Shown in pieces: positions 47,123-58,350 of a stretch of 64,000 nt of DNA. The DNA is taken from contig NC_081413.1 in NCBI RefSeq assembly GCF_030272615.1, positions 156,989,849 through 157,053,848 on the forward strand, written 5' to 3'. A program made the translations under genes and the position numbers. Positions within the stretch are counted from its first letter, which is position 1. The number at the start of each line of letters is the position of its first letter. Source of the stretch: Cryptomeria japonica (lineage: Eukaryota; Streptophyta; Pinopsida; Cupressales; Cupressaceae). Under the pieces are notes generated by a model, which was given only the letters and a program-made list of their open reading frames with translations, searched no databases and was not told the DNA's origin.

Positions 47123-47543
47123 CATAAATAGGGTAGCTGGTGATCAAATGAATGATTTCCTTGGTGATCTTAAACAGTTTCTCTTCTAGCCACATGAAGT
47201 CATCATGAACTTTGCTCAGAACAAACTTGACCCATTGGTTTGAAGACACGGGGATAGGTTAGGGCTTCGATCAATCCCTTGATTTTGATGTGTTCATATT
47301 TGCTATCCATTTTACCATCGGTACACAATTCATCATATGTGTCTTGATCTCAACATGACCTATTTCCTCAACTCAACACTTAGTGAAGAATCTCACATCC
47401 TCGACTAATAAAACTCTATCCAGAATGAGTGAAAGTGCAGTTTTGTCATTCAGTTCAGATGCAATTTTGGGAGTTAAAGAGTATTTTAGTGAGGGCTTTT
47501 CAATGTTCTCAACAACAACGGGCTTCTGGATCTTAGGTGCCAT
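47123..47543 (-). pseudogene. TRG-C second ORF, N-terminal part (broken)
   Basis: Met 47543 (MAPKIQKPVVVENIEK). It reads LTPKIASELNDKTALSLILD, DVRFFTK, a stop, VEEIGHVEIKTHM, then after a frameshift FVLSKVHDDFMWLEEKLFKI and TKEIIHLITSYPIY, ending exactly at the TRG-D insertion. The segments match IEELGDEEIKNMY and VHKITKEAVKEVIGL of TRG-D. The remainder is at 38400-40419. Confidence 0.8.
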
Positions 47544-48107
47544 TGCAGATTTCAGATAAATACTAACAAAAGATCCTTAGGGTTTGAAGACTTTCAAACG
47601 ACAGATGCTTTCTACTTAGCAAATAATAACAACTTGATATGATCGGTAAACTATCTTGATAATGCATTGTGATTGATGTAAATACCTTTGAATTTGCTTC
47701 GGAGGAGGTTTGTTCACCTTTGATTCACTTTGCTCTGCTTTCTTGAAAACTTGGTGAGTGAAAAATGACCGTGCAATAGCGTTAAGTATTCATTGTACCT
47801 CATCGGGCTTCGTGCAGTTAGGTCAGAAAACATTAAATGCACTCGATACCACTACTTCTTTTTATGCTTTTACCAAGTAGCCAAACTTCCTGCATTTACT
47901 GACTTGACAGGCTTCCAAAAGACTTTGATAAAATTTCAAATTTTCTAATGCATCTTTAATTATATTGATTTTGAATTAAGTACAAGATGAAATAGGAACT
48001 GTTAAGATTTGACCTTTGAGAGAATGCAGTCCCTTCATACCTTTCCCGATTAATTTGGAATAGGTGCACCTAGCTTGGTAGATAAGGTGCTTTCTTCATG
48101 ACACAAT
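47544..48107 (-). other. spacer between gag and second ORF of TRG-C
   Basis: About 560 bp with no long frame in the element's orientation, at the same place as the 300-450 bp spacers of TRG-D and TRG-B. Confidence 0.6.
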
Positions 48108-49370
48108 TTACTTCTTTTTCCAAATCATTTGTAATTTGTCTTTTATTTCCTCAGTGTCTCCTCTAGGTTGATCTCTGCAATCTCTAGCCAAGTGTCCAAC
48201 TTTGTGACAATGAAAACATGCCATACCAGGATTTCTCCATGATCTTCGGTTGTTCATTCTAAACCTTATAAAGCAGTTGGAACTTATATGTCCATATCTT
48301 CCACAACATTCACACCATATCCTTGTATTGTAATCACATGGTATTGCAGAATACTGTTGGTAAGGATCTGTGTGAGTTCGGTAGCCTCTAGTGTTTGCTC
48401 GGTGTGTAGACCACATATAGTTTTTCTGCTTAAACCAACACTCCTCGGTACTATGTCCATATCTATTGCAGTTTTTACAAAACCCTTTGAATTTTGCCTT
48501 CTGATAATTTCTAGTAGACTTTGTCCTACATTGGTTAGATGTGTGACCATATTTGTTGCAATTGTGACAATAACCATTAGACCTAGTGACATTCAGTTGC
48601 TTACCTTTTCTGATTTGGCACATGTTAGCAGTGTGACCTTGTTTTCCATAGTAGTTGCAAATAGGCTTCTTTCCTTTGATATTCTTCTTATTTCTAGATT
48701 GCTTTGATGATTCTCCTTTCTTGGTTGTATGAATTCCCTTCTTGGTAGAGTCTTTTCCTTTGTAACCAAGTCTTGCTTCTTTGTTGGGTCTTCTTGTATT
48801 TAGTTGCTCATCCAACATCTTTGATGCTTCATAACTCTTTTTCAGTGTTTCCTTGGATTTCTTTTCTATTACAAGTTCATTGGTCAACCTTGATACTTCA
48901 AGTTTCAATGCTTGATTCTCATCATCTTTCAGATTTGCTTCATGATGTGCATAGCCCAATTGATCTGACAGATTTTGTTGAATCCCAGTCAACCTTGTGA
49001 TTTCATCATTCTTTTCAGATACTAATGCTTCAAGCTATTGTTTTTCTCTTTCCAGATCTCTTACTTTATCTTTAGTTGTCCTCAATGCATCAAGATTCTC
49101 ACTTATCTGTGTGCTGAAATGTTCATGTCCTCTTTTCATTGCTTTTAGCTGATCTGTCAATGCTTTGTTCTTCTCCTTCAGTTCTTCAATCATCTCTTCA
49201 GTCTCTTTAGATATACTATTCTCAGATGATGTTTCAATTTGTTCCACTAACTCTTGAGAGTTTTGCAAATCATCAGATAATCTCCTTCTAACTTTCAATG
49301 ATTTTTTCATTTGTCTTTGCATGTCTACAATCACTTGTTTAGCATGATCCAACTCTTCTTGCAGATACAT
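48108..49370 (-). pseudogene. TRG-C gag-like ORF, one in-frame stop inside
   Basis: The frame probably began upstream of 49370 (a TAA lies 18 bases before this Met). Residues 1-170 are a coiled coil (LDHAKQVIVDMQRQMKKSL; TEEMIEELKEKNKALTDQL) broken by TAG at 49035-49037. Then come an ARLGYKGKDSTKKG linker, a basic stretch and five knuckles: CNYYGKQGHTANMC (second Cys is Tyr), CHNCNKYGHTSNQC, CKNCNRYGHSTEEC, CECCGRYGHISSNC, CFHCHKVGHLARDC. It ends at 48108. One knuckle more than in TRG-B and TRG-D. No UBN2-type N-terminus. Confidence 0.87.
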
Positions 49371-49447
49371 AATTTTTCGATATTTTTATAGCCTTTCATT
49401 GATAAGATCTTTCTCTTTAGGATGTTAAACCCTTTTCCAATATTAGA

Positions 49448-49461
49448 GCTCTAATACCAAT
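49448..49461 (-). promoter_or_regulatory. primer-binding site of TRG-C, one mismatch
   Basis: The minus strand reads ATTGGTATTAGAGC; C in TATCAG has become T. Confidence 0.9.
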
Positions 49462-50640
49462 TGTTAGGCCCAATATGGAAAGCTAATGTATTAAGAGGGG
49501 AGGGGTGAATCAGTACTTCAATTCCTTTTATCAACAATATCTTCACTGATATGCATAAATCAAAAGTTGCTGTAACATAACATAAAGCTAAAACAAATAA
49601 ATAACAAGCATACAGGATTTACTCCATAACACATATATTTTGGTTATGCAGAAACCCTTGGTTAGAGAGAAAAATTGCGGTGGGTATGGCACCCACAACT
49701 TCACTACTGCAATAATAAAGGTTGCTTGGTTAGAGCTACATGTTCAGCTATTCTGATAGCTTACCCTGTTAGGAGTATCAAGATCATTAGATCTACCTTG
49801 CTAAAGGATTTTACAACACTTATTCTAAATGCTGCACCTAGTTAAAGGCTTTACAATTTCTAGACTTTGTTAGAGTCTTTTACCCTGTTAAAGGTTTCTC
49901 TTGCAACTTCCAAATATTACAATAAAATATTTAGAAATATCTGCAACTTTACATCTAGAATGTTATAGCAGATTCTATGTGCTCAAAATGAGATTACCTT
50001 GCTTATAGCTTACCTCGGTAACCCAAAAAGTAACTCGGTAAACCCTTCTATTTACTCTGTACCTTGACTGTTCTTTGAAATCCTTCTCAGTGACCTTTGC
50101 ATCTCTGTAACAGTCGTAACACTCGGTGCTTTCTTATGTATCACACATGTCTTGCTTCATACACCTCTATATATCTCTATCTGATCTCAATCGATGCTGT
50201 ATAAATAGATCTCTTATGTCAGTGATCAGGTTCATTGCTTCAATCTTACAAACATGATTTATCGAATGAATAACCATAAAAATATTTCATTGGATAGATG
50301 ACCTCAAAATCATACACAATCCTTAAGTGCAATTTCTAATGTGATAACGGTTCTATGTTCCTCAATCTTGTAACATGTTTTCCCATGTGTGTCTAGGTTC
50401 AATGAATTTGGTAACACGATTCACTCGGTGTATATCAACTCAGTGTATCATTGTTTCTGCTGGGTAGACATGGAATGTTACTCGGTAGACAACTCGGTGA
50501 ATACTGGGCTCTATGACTACTTTCTTCTATAACCGACTACTCTGTGCATGCCGACTGAATGTTTTGGTAGTAGTAACTGACTAGAGTATATAGAATGACT
50601 TTGGATATAAAACTAATGGCAACTATAATAAGTAGTAACA
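49462..50640 (-). repeat. 5' LTR of TRG-C
   Basis: 1179 bp from TGTTACTACT (minus, 50640) to GGGCCTAACA (49462). The outer end is placed by the TG and by catat against cgtat on the other side; with a microsatellite there, it could be off by a few bases. CTCGGTA motifs recur in its outer half. Confidence 0.78.
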
Positions 50641-50820
50641 CATATATATGTATAAATATATAAGGACATATGTACATGTATTTATGTATACATGTACATA
50701 TGTATATATATATATACATATGCACATATATACATATATACATATATATATATATACATATACATATATATACATATATACATATATACATATGTACATA
50801 TATACATATATACATATATA
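50641..50820. repeat. TA/CATA microsatellite
   Basis: The same unit types as 37391-37864 on the other side of TRG-C. Confidence 0.92.
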
Positions 50821-51452
50821 CTAGTGCACCTATTCTAGTAGTGTCAGATCCTTTTGGTGATTTCGTGGTGTGCACAGATGCTTCTTTGGAGGGTTTAGGA
50901 GTAGTTCTTATGCATGGTGGTCATGTGATAGCTTATGAGTCACATAAACTCAAAGATCATGAGTTGAATTATCCAACTCACGATTTAGAGTTAGCGACTG
51001 TTGTGCATGCTTTGGTAAGATGGAGGCAATTCCTTCTTGGGCTTCGGTTCGAGTTGCATACTGATCATTGTACTTTGCAGTATATCTTCACGCAGCCAAA
51101 TATGAATGCTAGGCAATAGTGTTGGATGGAGTTCTTATGTGAGTATGATTTCGAGGTGAAGTATATCCAGGGTAAGGAGAATGTTGTGGTAAATTCTTTG
51201 AGTCGTAGGAGGCATGAGATTTCAGTGATGACTCTTAGCATGGATTTGAGGAGTTAGATTCTTACTGCGCTTCCTTCAAATGCTTGGTATTAGGAGGTTA
51301 GTGCGAAGATTGATTTAGGTAGAGCCCTTAAGGGGAGATTTATAGGCTATTCATTGGATTTAGATGGCCTTCTTTGTCATTTGGGTTGTATTTATGTTCC
51401 ACCTTCAGATGGAATTCGTGCTTTGATCTTGTCAGAGGCACATCATGCACCT
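50821..51452 (+). pseudogene. Ty3/gypsy RT-RNase H fragment
   Basis: Starts abruptly beside the microsatellite with [20 protein letters not shown], which is the end of the gypsy RT and the start of RNase H (TDAS motif), then [19 protein letters not shown] and [11 protein letters not shown]. After TAG at 51117 the frame reads YDFEVKYIQGKENVVVNSLS, the usual RNase H end (a consensus Asp is Asn), and then tether sequence to ALILSEAHHAP. The RT palm with YVDD is lost to the left. The reading is interrupted by the solo LTR and resumes at 52594. Confidence 0.9.
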
Positions 51453-52588
51453 TGTTGGCAAGATACACTGTTCCGGTTAAGACTGATGCATGAATGATGC
51501 TTAGGGGTTTTCATTCATGGCAACTTGGTCAATAAGTCCCATTTGGTGTACATAGATTTGGTTTACTGGAAGTCATTTAATTCATAAGGCATAAGTTTGG
51601 AAGGTGGAATGCAGTAATCGATAGAGCATGAGTTCAATGTGCACATCTTGTTGGTGATGTAATTTTGGTTGCAGTGATCAAGGCAGTTGATTCAAGGTTT
51701 AAAGAATATTATCTCGTGATTCTAGTATCCGACATTGATTTGTGAGTAAGATTAAAGGTTCGGTATCCAATAATTCAGTTTGAGTAGAGCTATCATGCGT
51801 TACAGAATCTTAGGGTTGATTTCAGTGATCAGTTTCATGTTTGAGGTGATTGGGCCAACTTATGGGAAACTTATTATCATCTTGTTGTGTTATATATTTG
51901 GATTTATGGTTGGATTAAGTCAACTTGGTGATACACATTTCATGTTGTGTGTTATGCAGTTTTTGGAAGCCGACATGGTTTATGATTTTTTTTGTTGGTG
52001 TGGATATATAGGATTAATTTGGTTGATTATTTTGGAATATGTTATGAGCCAGGGAAGTCTGTATGAGTGAATTTGCAAGTTTGGTAAATGTGATTGAAGG
52101 TTTTGGTGGTCCTGTGTGTGACAGAGCAGGAAAACAGAGTAGAATGAGAGATCAGTTGCAAAAGATAATCTAAGCCTAACCAGAACTACATTTTGGTATA
52201 TGTAGATGCTATGTTTCAGTTCATTCATTATTGCAATCATTCATAATAGCATGTAAGGTAGCGAGCCTTCCTCCGGGTTGCAACCCTTTTGTAATCGAGC
52301 AGTGAGCTCTAGGTAGTGTGTCTGAATGCAAGTGAATTCCCCTTATGTAATATTATCATACTTCTAGCCATAGTATAATAATATTTTGGGTTCAAATCCC
52401 ATCATGGTTTTTCCCTTTCCAGATTTCCACATAAAAATCTTGGTGTTATGGTTGCATGCTTAATTTCTTTATGTTTTTGCATTTCACTTTCATTCTTATG
52501 CATTCAGTGGTTTAAGAATCAAATTAATAAGTTTGCAAAATACAAAACAACTGATTCACCCCCCTCTTAGTGTTCATCTATTCCAACA
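51453..52588 (+). repeat. solo LTR in the gypsy pol fragment
   Basis: 1136 bp from TGTTGGCAAGAT to CATCTATTCCAACA, flanked by cacct on both sides (51448-51452 and 52589-52593). CTGATTCACCCCCCTCTTAG near its end is the motif of the TRG and Copia-1 LTRs, so it belongs to that group in plus orientation. The small ORFs inside (for example 51780-52070) have no support as genes. Confidence 0.92.
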
Positions 52589-52593
52589 CACCT

Positions 52594-53832
52594 TACTCAA
52601 CACATCTAGGTGTTAAGAATATGCATGCAGACTTACGCCATTTGTACCATTGGGCCGACATGAGGAGAGATATAGCAGATTTTGTGCCTTATTGCTTGGA
52701 GTGTTAGTGAGTGAAGGTAGAGCATTAGCATCTCGCAGGTTTGTTGTCATCGAACCTAGTTCCAGATTGGAAATGGGACATCATATCAATGAATTTAATT
52801 GTTGGATTACCTATGTCTTCTCATCGTCATGATGCTATTATGGTCACCATTGTCGATTTACTAATGTGACACACTTTTCTTCGATTAGATCTTCATACAT
52901 AGTGGCGAAAATAGCATGAGTTTTCATGGAGGATATACTCAGATTGCATGGTACTCCTCGTCAGATTATATTAGATCATGATCTAGTGTTCACTTCAGCA
53001 TTGTGGACCTCTCTTCAACATGATTGAGGAGCTCAATTGAACTTCAGTTTAGTGTATCATATTGAGATAGATGGTTAGACTGAGAGAGTTAATCAAGTTT
53101 TAGAGGATACGTTGTGGATGCATGTTATGGATCAACAGTCTCGATGGGAGGATTATCTCTATTTGGTGGAGTTTGCCTATAATAATGGCTATCATATCTC
53201 TATTGGTATGTCTCCTTTTTTAGGATTTGTATGGGCGACCATGTCATATGCCCTTGAGTTGGGACCATTTGGAGGATAGAGTGCTTCTTGGTCCTAAGAT
53301 GTTGTAGGATATGGAGTAACATGCGACACATATTTGTGAGTATTTGATGGCTATGCAGGACAAATAGAAGAAATATGCAGATGCTCATCACGTTGATCGA
53401 CAATTTTCAGTGGGTGACAAGGTGTTTTTGAGGGTTTGTCCACGAAAGAGTCTTATCTGTTATGGAAATGGCTCTAAGTTGGCTCCTCATTTTGTTGGAC
53501 CATTTGATATTTTGGAGAGGATTGGTACTATGGATTATAGCCTTGCCTTGTTGTCCAGCTTGTCTCGCATCCATGATGTGTTTCATATATCTATTTTGAG
53601 GCCGTATTTTCCTGATGTGACCTATGTTTTGGATTGGAATGCATTGCAAGTAGAGGATGAGCAACTTTCTTTGGAGCCCATGCACATTCTTCAATGTCAG
53701 GGGTTGAACCTTAATGACTGCGACATAGATAAGGTAAGGGTCCAATGGGACCTGAATGATGCTTCTTTGGTGACTTGGGAGGATGAAACATGGATGAGAG
53801 AGTTATTTCCCTACTCGTTTACAAGTTTCTAG
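52594..53832 (+). pseudogene. Ty3/gypsy integrase (broken)
   Basis: Rejoins the frame after the solo LTR: GVKNMHADLRHLYHWADM, then FVPYCLECQ (His2Cys2 zinc-binding part). The core is eroded by stops and frameshifts (IISMNLIVGLP, HDAIMVTIVDL, then RPCHMPLSWDHLEDR). The C-terminal part (53410-53832) is open: DKVFLRVCPRKS, LAPHFVGPFDILERIG, HDVFHISILRPYFPD, and a chromodomain-like end VRVQWDLNDASLVTWEDETW. The final block points to a chromovirus-type gypsy lineage. A stop lies at 53830-53832. Confidence 0.9.
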
Positions 53833-53842
53833 GAGTATAACT

Positions 53843-53860
53843 GGGACAAGGGGGGGAGGA
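53843..53860 (+). promoter_or_regulatory. polypurine tract of the gypsy element
   Basis: GGGACAAGGGGGGGAGGA directly before TGTAGTGCCCC. Confidence 0.82.
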
Positions 53861-54920
53861 TGTAGTGCCCCTCCCTGATTCATCTTTGTTTTTTGTGCAT
53901 CGATAGAGTATATGGTTATAGCTTAGACTATTTTGTGATGCTTTGATGGATGCTTATGGATTTATCTATGATTTTGATACTCTATATTGATGATAGACAT
54001 ATCACATTTGCAGTTAACATTCATGGATTATTCTAATGGACTCTTATTTGATGATCTACATGCTTTTGTGATATTCATATTTTCTATGGTGAGATAATGG
54101 TTTCATACTATGTGTTAACCCCACCATATGATTATGATGGATGAGTTGATGCTATGATTGTCGTCACTATCTTACTAGTGTATTTGTGATAGAGACGATG
54201 CCATATCACTCATTGCGAACTTGGTATGATGTTGTGATTCTCTTCACTTGCCTGATCATTTATGATATATGCTATTGTATATGTTGTTGTACATGTTTTG
54301 GTGGTGATAGGTTTGTAGGTACCAGACATCGACTCCACTTGGCTTCACAGGTTTGAACGTGTCTTCATCCCAATGGCAAGTTGATCGGAGGTGACATGAA
54401 ATCCAATTCTACACTCTAGGTTTAGGTTGACATCATGTTAGTCCTTGTATTGTGGTTAGAGTTGTATTATGGTATTTGTGTCACCTTATGTCGGTTTGTC
54501 TTGAGGAGTTGTGATCTTTTGTTAATTAAATTATTAATAAATTAATTTATTTACATAGTTTATAATAATAAATTAAATAAATGATTCGTATTAATTTATT
54601 TAGTATTATTGAGAGATTATTATTTGAGAATTATTGTTAATATTTATTGGATTTATATTTAATTAATGATTTTATATCATTATTATTTATTAAAGATTAT
54701 TTATTATTTATTTATATAGTTGTGGAATTAATATTTGGATCCTATGGTTTAATTATTTGATTCCAAGGGCATTTATATTTTATTGTTCTTGGTTTATTTA
54801 TTTAATTAGTTTTTTATAATATTATTTCCCTTTTTACCCCTTTGGGTAATTAATTAATTAATTATTCTACCTACCATATTTTACTATTCGTTGTGAGCTT
54901 GGTAAGTATAAATAATATAA

Positions 54921-54982
<62 letters not shown>

Positions 54983-55983
54983 CTCAAATCAAGGTAGGGG
55001 TTGGTAAGAAATATATTTAATAGATTATTTTTATTGGTCGACATATTCTATGGTTTTTGAATGATTTTTTATTTATTGAGCTTATTGAGATTTGACGGTG
55101 GTTGGCCTTTTCAAAGATTTTCTGTGACTGGAGATTTTGGATTTGATTTGGAGCTTGGTTTAGCTGGATCTTGGTTGGTTGCTCTTCATCAGATTTCATA
55201 GACCTTTACTTCAATCTCCAGTTTGGAGACTCTTCTCTCTTTGAATTTTGATTTTCAAAAATCTTGTCTGCATCGTGCCTGTCTCAAGAATGATTGTAGG
55301 GCTGGGAATTTGATAGTACTGTAGATTATATATAAAATAAAAGAGGAGAAAGATATAGTGGGTGTTAAAATTGATTGAATGTTGTGTTTCCATTTTCAAG
55401 AATGCCGTGAATAGATTATATGCGTTCTCTGGTGTATGGCCGATATTGATCCTGTATATTCCTGAGTTTATGTGTGTGTCTGAGTTTGTTTGTTTACCTT
55501 ATTGGAGGTCTGCTCCCACCATCATTGTTTGGAGTGAGTATGTAATCATGTATTGATGGTTCATGTGTATGTTCTATTGGGAGTTTTACCCATGTTGTGT
55601 GTACGCTGACTGTAATCGTGACTTGATTATTTCATATTTCATGCATACCTTAAGGTTATAGGTTGTTTTGCATCCCTTGTGAGTTATTTTAAAGTCATAG
55701 ATGAGACATTAGTATGATCTAGTTTGGATCATAAGTTCCTTGTTTCCATTTTGAGTTTTTTGAGTGAAAGTGCCAAAACCCTATACAAAAGAACTATAAC
55801 AATGGAAGCGCTACTATTGTATATGGATGTGCCATTTTATCATGTGTATGTGTTATTGGATGTAATGAAAGCATCATTACATTGGGTAAATGCGCTAAAT
55901 GGCTGACCATAAGCATTGTTTATGTGGTTAGAAGTGCTAATCTATTAGGTATAAGTTCTAAAATACCTTATGGAGGCACTACA
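53861..55983 (+). repeat. 3' LTR of the gypsy element (right end uncertain)
   Basis: The left edge (TGTAGTGCCCCTCC) is firm. A candidate right edge at 55983 ends GGAGGCACTACA, an inverted copy of the start with two bases missing, giving 2123 bp. An alternative is about 56204, where TTTGTATCAGGGCTC resembles an iMet primer site. It holds AT-rich sequence (54515-54870) and a (TA)n run. No partner LTR is in the window. Confidence 0.55.
54928..54979. repeat. (TA)n microsatellite in the gypsy LTR
   Basis: About 25 TA units. Confidence 0.92.
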
Positions 55984-56466
55984 CTGGTGTGCCAATGCGC
56001 TACTCTATTAAGAAGATGTGCTATACTACTTTGTCTTCTGTGTTTCAATCATTTCAGTTTTTCTGAGTTGATTATTTGATTTTGTGCCTTTTCAGAGGAT
56101 GTTGTTGATTTCAAAGTTCCCGAGTTTGTTTCGAGACCGGTTTATTGATTGAATTAGATTATATGTGTTATTTGTGGTTTTAAAGCAAAACGTTGTGCCT
56201 TGTTGATTTGTATCAGGGCTCATATTGGTTATATTTGTAATACTATGGATTTGATCTCTTGTTGCTTATAAGGATATGATTATGTTGTGCATAAATAAGT
56301 TAATTATTATTTGATAAAGGACCTTGGATAACCAGGTTTGAATTTGTTGAGAGCTCTTGATTGTGTTATATTTTGATGTTACCCTAAGGTATAGGTGCAT
56401 GCTAAGGGAAGTGGGCTTCCAAGTGAGTGACTGGGGGTCGTGAGGAGTAGACAACTAGGTTACCCA
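55984..56466. other. sequence between gypsy LTR and next LTR
   Basis: No gene. It contains GTATCAGGGCTC at about 56211, discussed with the gypsy LTR. Confidence 0.45.
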
Positions 56467-57312
56467 TGAAGAACACAATTAGGTCACTGAGAGGGGAAAT
56501 CTAATGTGTTAGTACTAAAGATGCAAGAGATTAAATGCACACACAGAAAAGAAAATAATATAACACAAGGATTTACGAGACAAACCCAATGTGGGAAAAA
56601 AATCGGTGAGAATAGCTGCTGGAGTCTACTAATCCAATCTAACCTCATAATAGAAAGTCTAATTACAATATATTTTAGGGCACTAACCCTTGACAAATTT
56701 AGAGTACCTACTCTAAAAGCACCTCCCCCTCCTCTGGGCACCCACTCAGAGAATTTCAATGATTGAAAGATAAATTACAAAACAATGAGACACCTTGTTA
56801 CAAATGAGTTTTGTAACCCTTACAAACTTATGGTATGCACTCACTATTGCTCTAAAATGATTTTGTATTTGATGTATCTTTTCTGCACTTGAGTCTTCTA
56901 TATACTCACTATCTCTGGATCCACACACTTGTATTTCCTCTACAATACACACTTGACTTTATGGTATTCTCTCTCACTTATCAACACTCACTCTTCTATT
57001 AGATAACAACCTCTTCTCTTCAAGATGCATTCACTATTCATTCTACAACACTCTATCTCATTTAAGAATAACCATCCTTATATACTTTTTGTACACACCT
57101 AGCCTACAACTCTTCTTGTTTTTTTATTTATTTCTCTTTGTTATTGTCTCTGCAACTCACTCTAATTTTGCCACCCATGCTACTCTATTCGGCTACTACA
57201 CTATATTGATTCTCTACCAGCTCAACTCCTACAACCACCTCTATCACATCCAAACTTACTTCATTCGGCCATGTCAGTACATTATTTATTTTCCCTCCAA
57301 GACCTAGTTCAA
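56467..57312 (-). repeat. LTR related to that of Copia-1 (solo or remnant)
   Basis: Starts TGAAGAACACAATTAGG against TGTAGAACACAATATTT at 5949, and shares CACTGAGAGG, ACGAGACAAACCCAATGTG, the 'lattice' of short ACCAACCC-like repeats and TTGTTACAAATGAGTTTTGT. The right edge is not certain; CA at 57311-57312 is my best guess. No internal region or target duplication was found, so a solo LTR is likely. Confidence 0.65.
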
Positions 57313-57321
57313 AAATATCTT

Positions 57322-58226
57322 TGTTGGGAAAGTGGTGTGTAAACCTTGCATTTACATGAGGTTACTATTTATTGTAATTTTTTCGTTTGAGCACAAAATA
57401 GTGTGAAATTATCCTAGAAGCTTTTGGTTGGCTAGATGGGCATGCCGCTAATTTTTTTTCACAAGATCATAACTAGTTTTGAAGATATTAAAATTTCTAT
57501 TTTTGAAGGGTGCGATGATAGGTTTAAAATTAATTTTGAGGATTTAGAGGCTCCTAAATTCCCTAAAAAGTGGCTATAAATGGTGTATCTATTCATGATA
57601 TGATAGAGCACTTCTTGACCTTTCTAGCACTTCAAACAGTTCGTCAATTGGACACACGGTTCACAAGTTATGGCCTCCGAAAGTTTGGACTCCTGAAATA
57701 GGAAATACAAATTGCATCAGGCAGATAAATGAGTTGTAAAAGGGAGGAAAATGTGTTGATGTGTGCTTTGACATGTCATAAGGAATCTAGAATGGAGATA
57801 CGGTCAGCTAAACTTTATTGGGTGGTTTTAGCCCATAGTTTTGTAATATCGTTTGACGATTTTTTGTATTGTATCTCCTATATATGAGGTACATGAGATA
57901 GAGGTTGTGTGTAAGAGTCTTATGGCTATTGATTTACTTATGAGTCTCTGATTAATGGTACTCCTATGAAGATATTTACCTACAAGTATATTGTAATCTA
58001 TTATTGATTGCTGAATAATATATTGAGCTGCTTTTGGAGTGTGGGGTTTTTTCTCTTGAAAGGGTTTTCCCCACATAAATCACTGAGTTACTGTGTTGTG
58101 ATATGCATGGTATTTGTTTATTTCTATTAATTTTTTGTAACTTTTGTAACAATTTGTAAAAGTTTTTGTATTACCCTCCTCTCCAAGTTAGTGTGGGATG
58201 TTATTCTGCTACTTAACTTCCTTACA
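57322..58226 (+). repeat. 5' LTR of Copia-3
   Basis: 905 bp from TGTTGGGAAAGTGG to ACTTCCTTACA, directly upstream of the primer site. The second copy is not in the window, so the left edge rests on TG and on typical length. Confidence 0.72.
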
Positions 58227-58228
58227 AA

Positions 58229-58240
58229 TGGTATCATAGC
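58229..58240 (+). promoter_or_regulatory. primer-binding site of Copia-3
   Basis: TGGTATCATAGC, one mismatch from the iMet site. Confidence 0.85.
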
Positions 58241-58350
58241 TTGATCAACTTTGGTTTCAATTGTGTGTTGTTGGATTTTTTGAACTAATCCAGATTTGAG
58301 TGGGAGTTTATGCAGAAGATCCTTTTTTATCTTGTTGCAGGAATTTTTAA

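Larger units (their letters stand above)
37870..50640 (-). mobile_element. TRG-C, non-autonomous LTR retrotransposon, split by TRG-D
   Basis: Minus-strand order: 5' LTR (49462-50640), iMet-like primer site, gag (49370-48108), second ORF (47543-47123, then 40419-38400), truncated 3' LTR (38399-37870). Removing TRG-D and one TSD copy restores the reading of the second ORF. Flanking bases are cgtat (37865-37869) and catat (50641-50645), one C-to-T type change apart, in microsatellite DNA on both sides. A deletion removed the end of the second ORF, the purine tract and more than half of the 3' LTR. No pol domain is present. Confidence 0.85.

Noticed and set aside
53407-53745. Antisense ORF of 112 codons
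   Set aside because: Shadow of the gypsy integrase C-terminus on the other strand.
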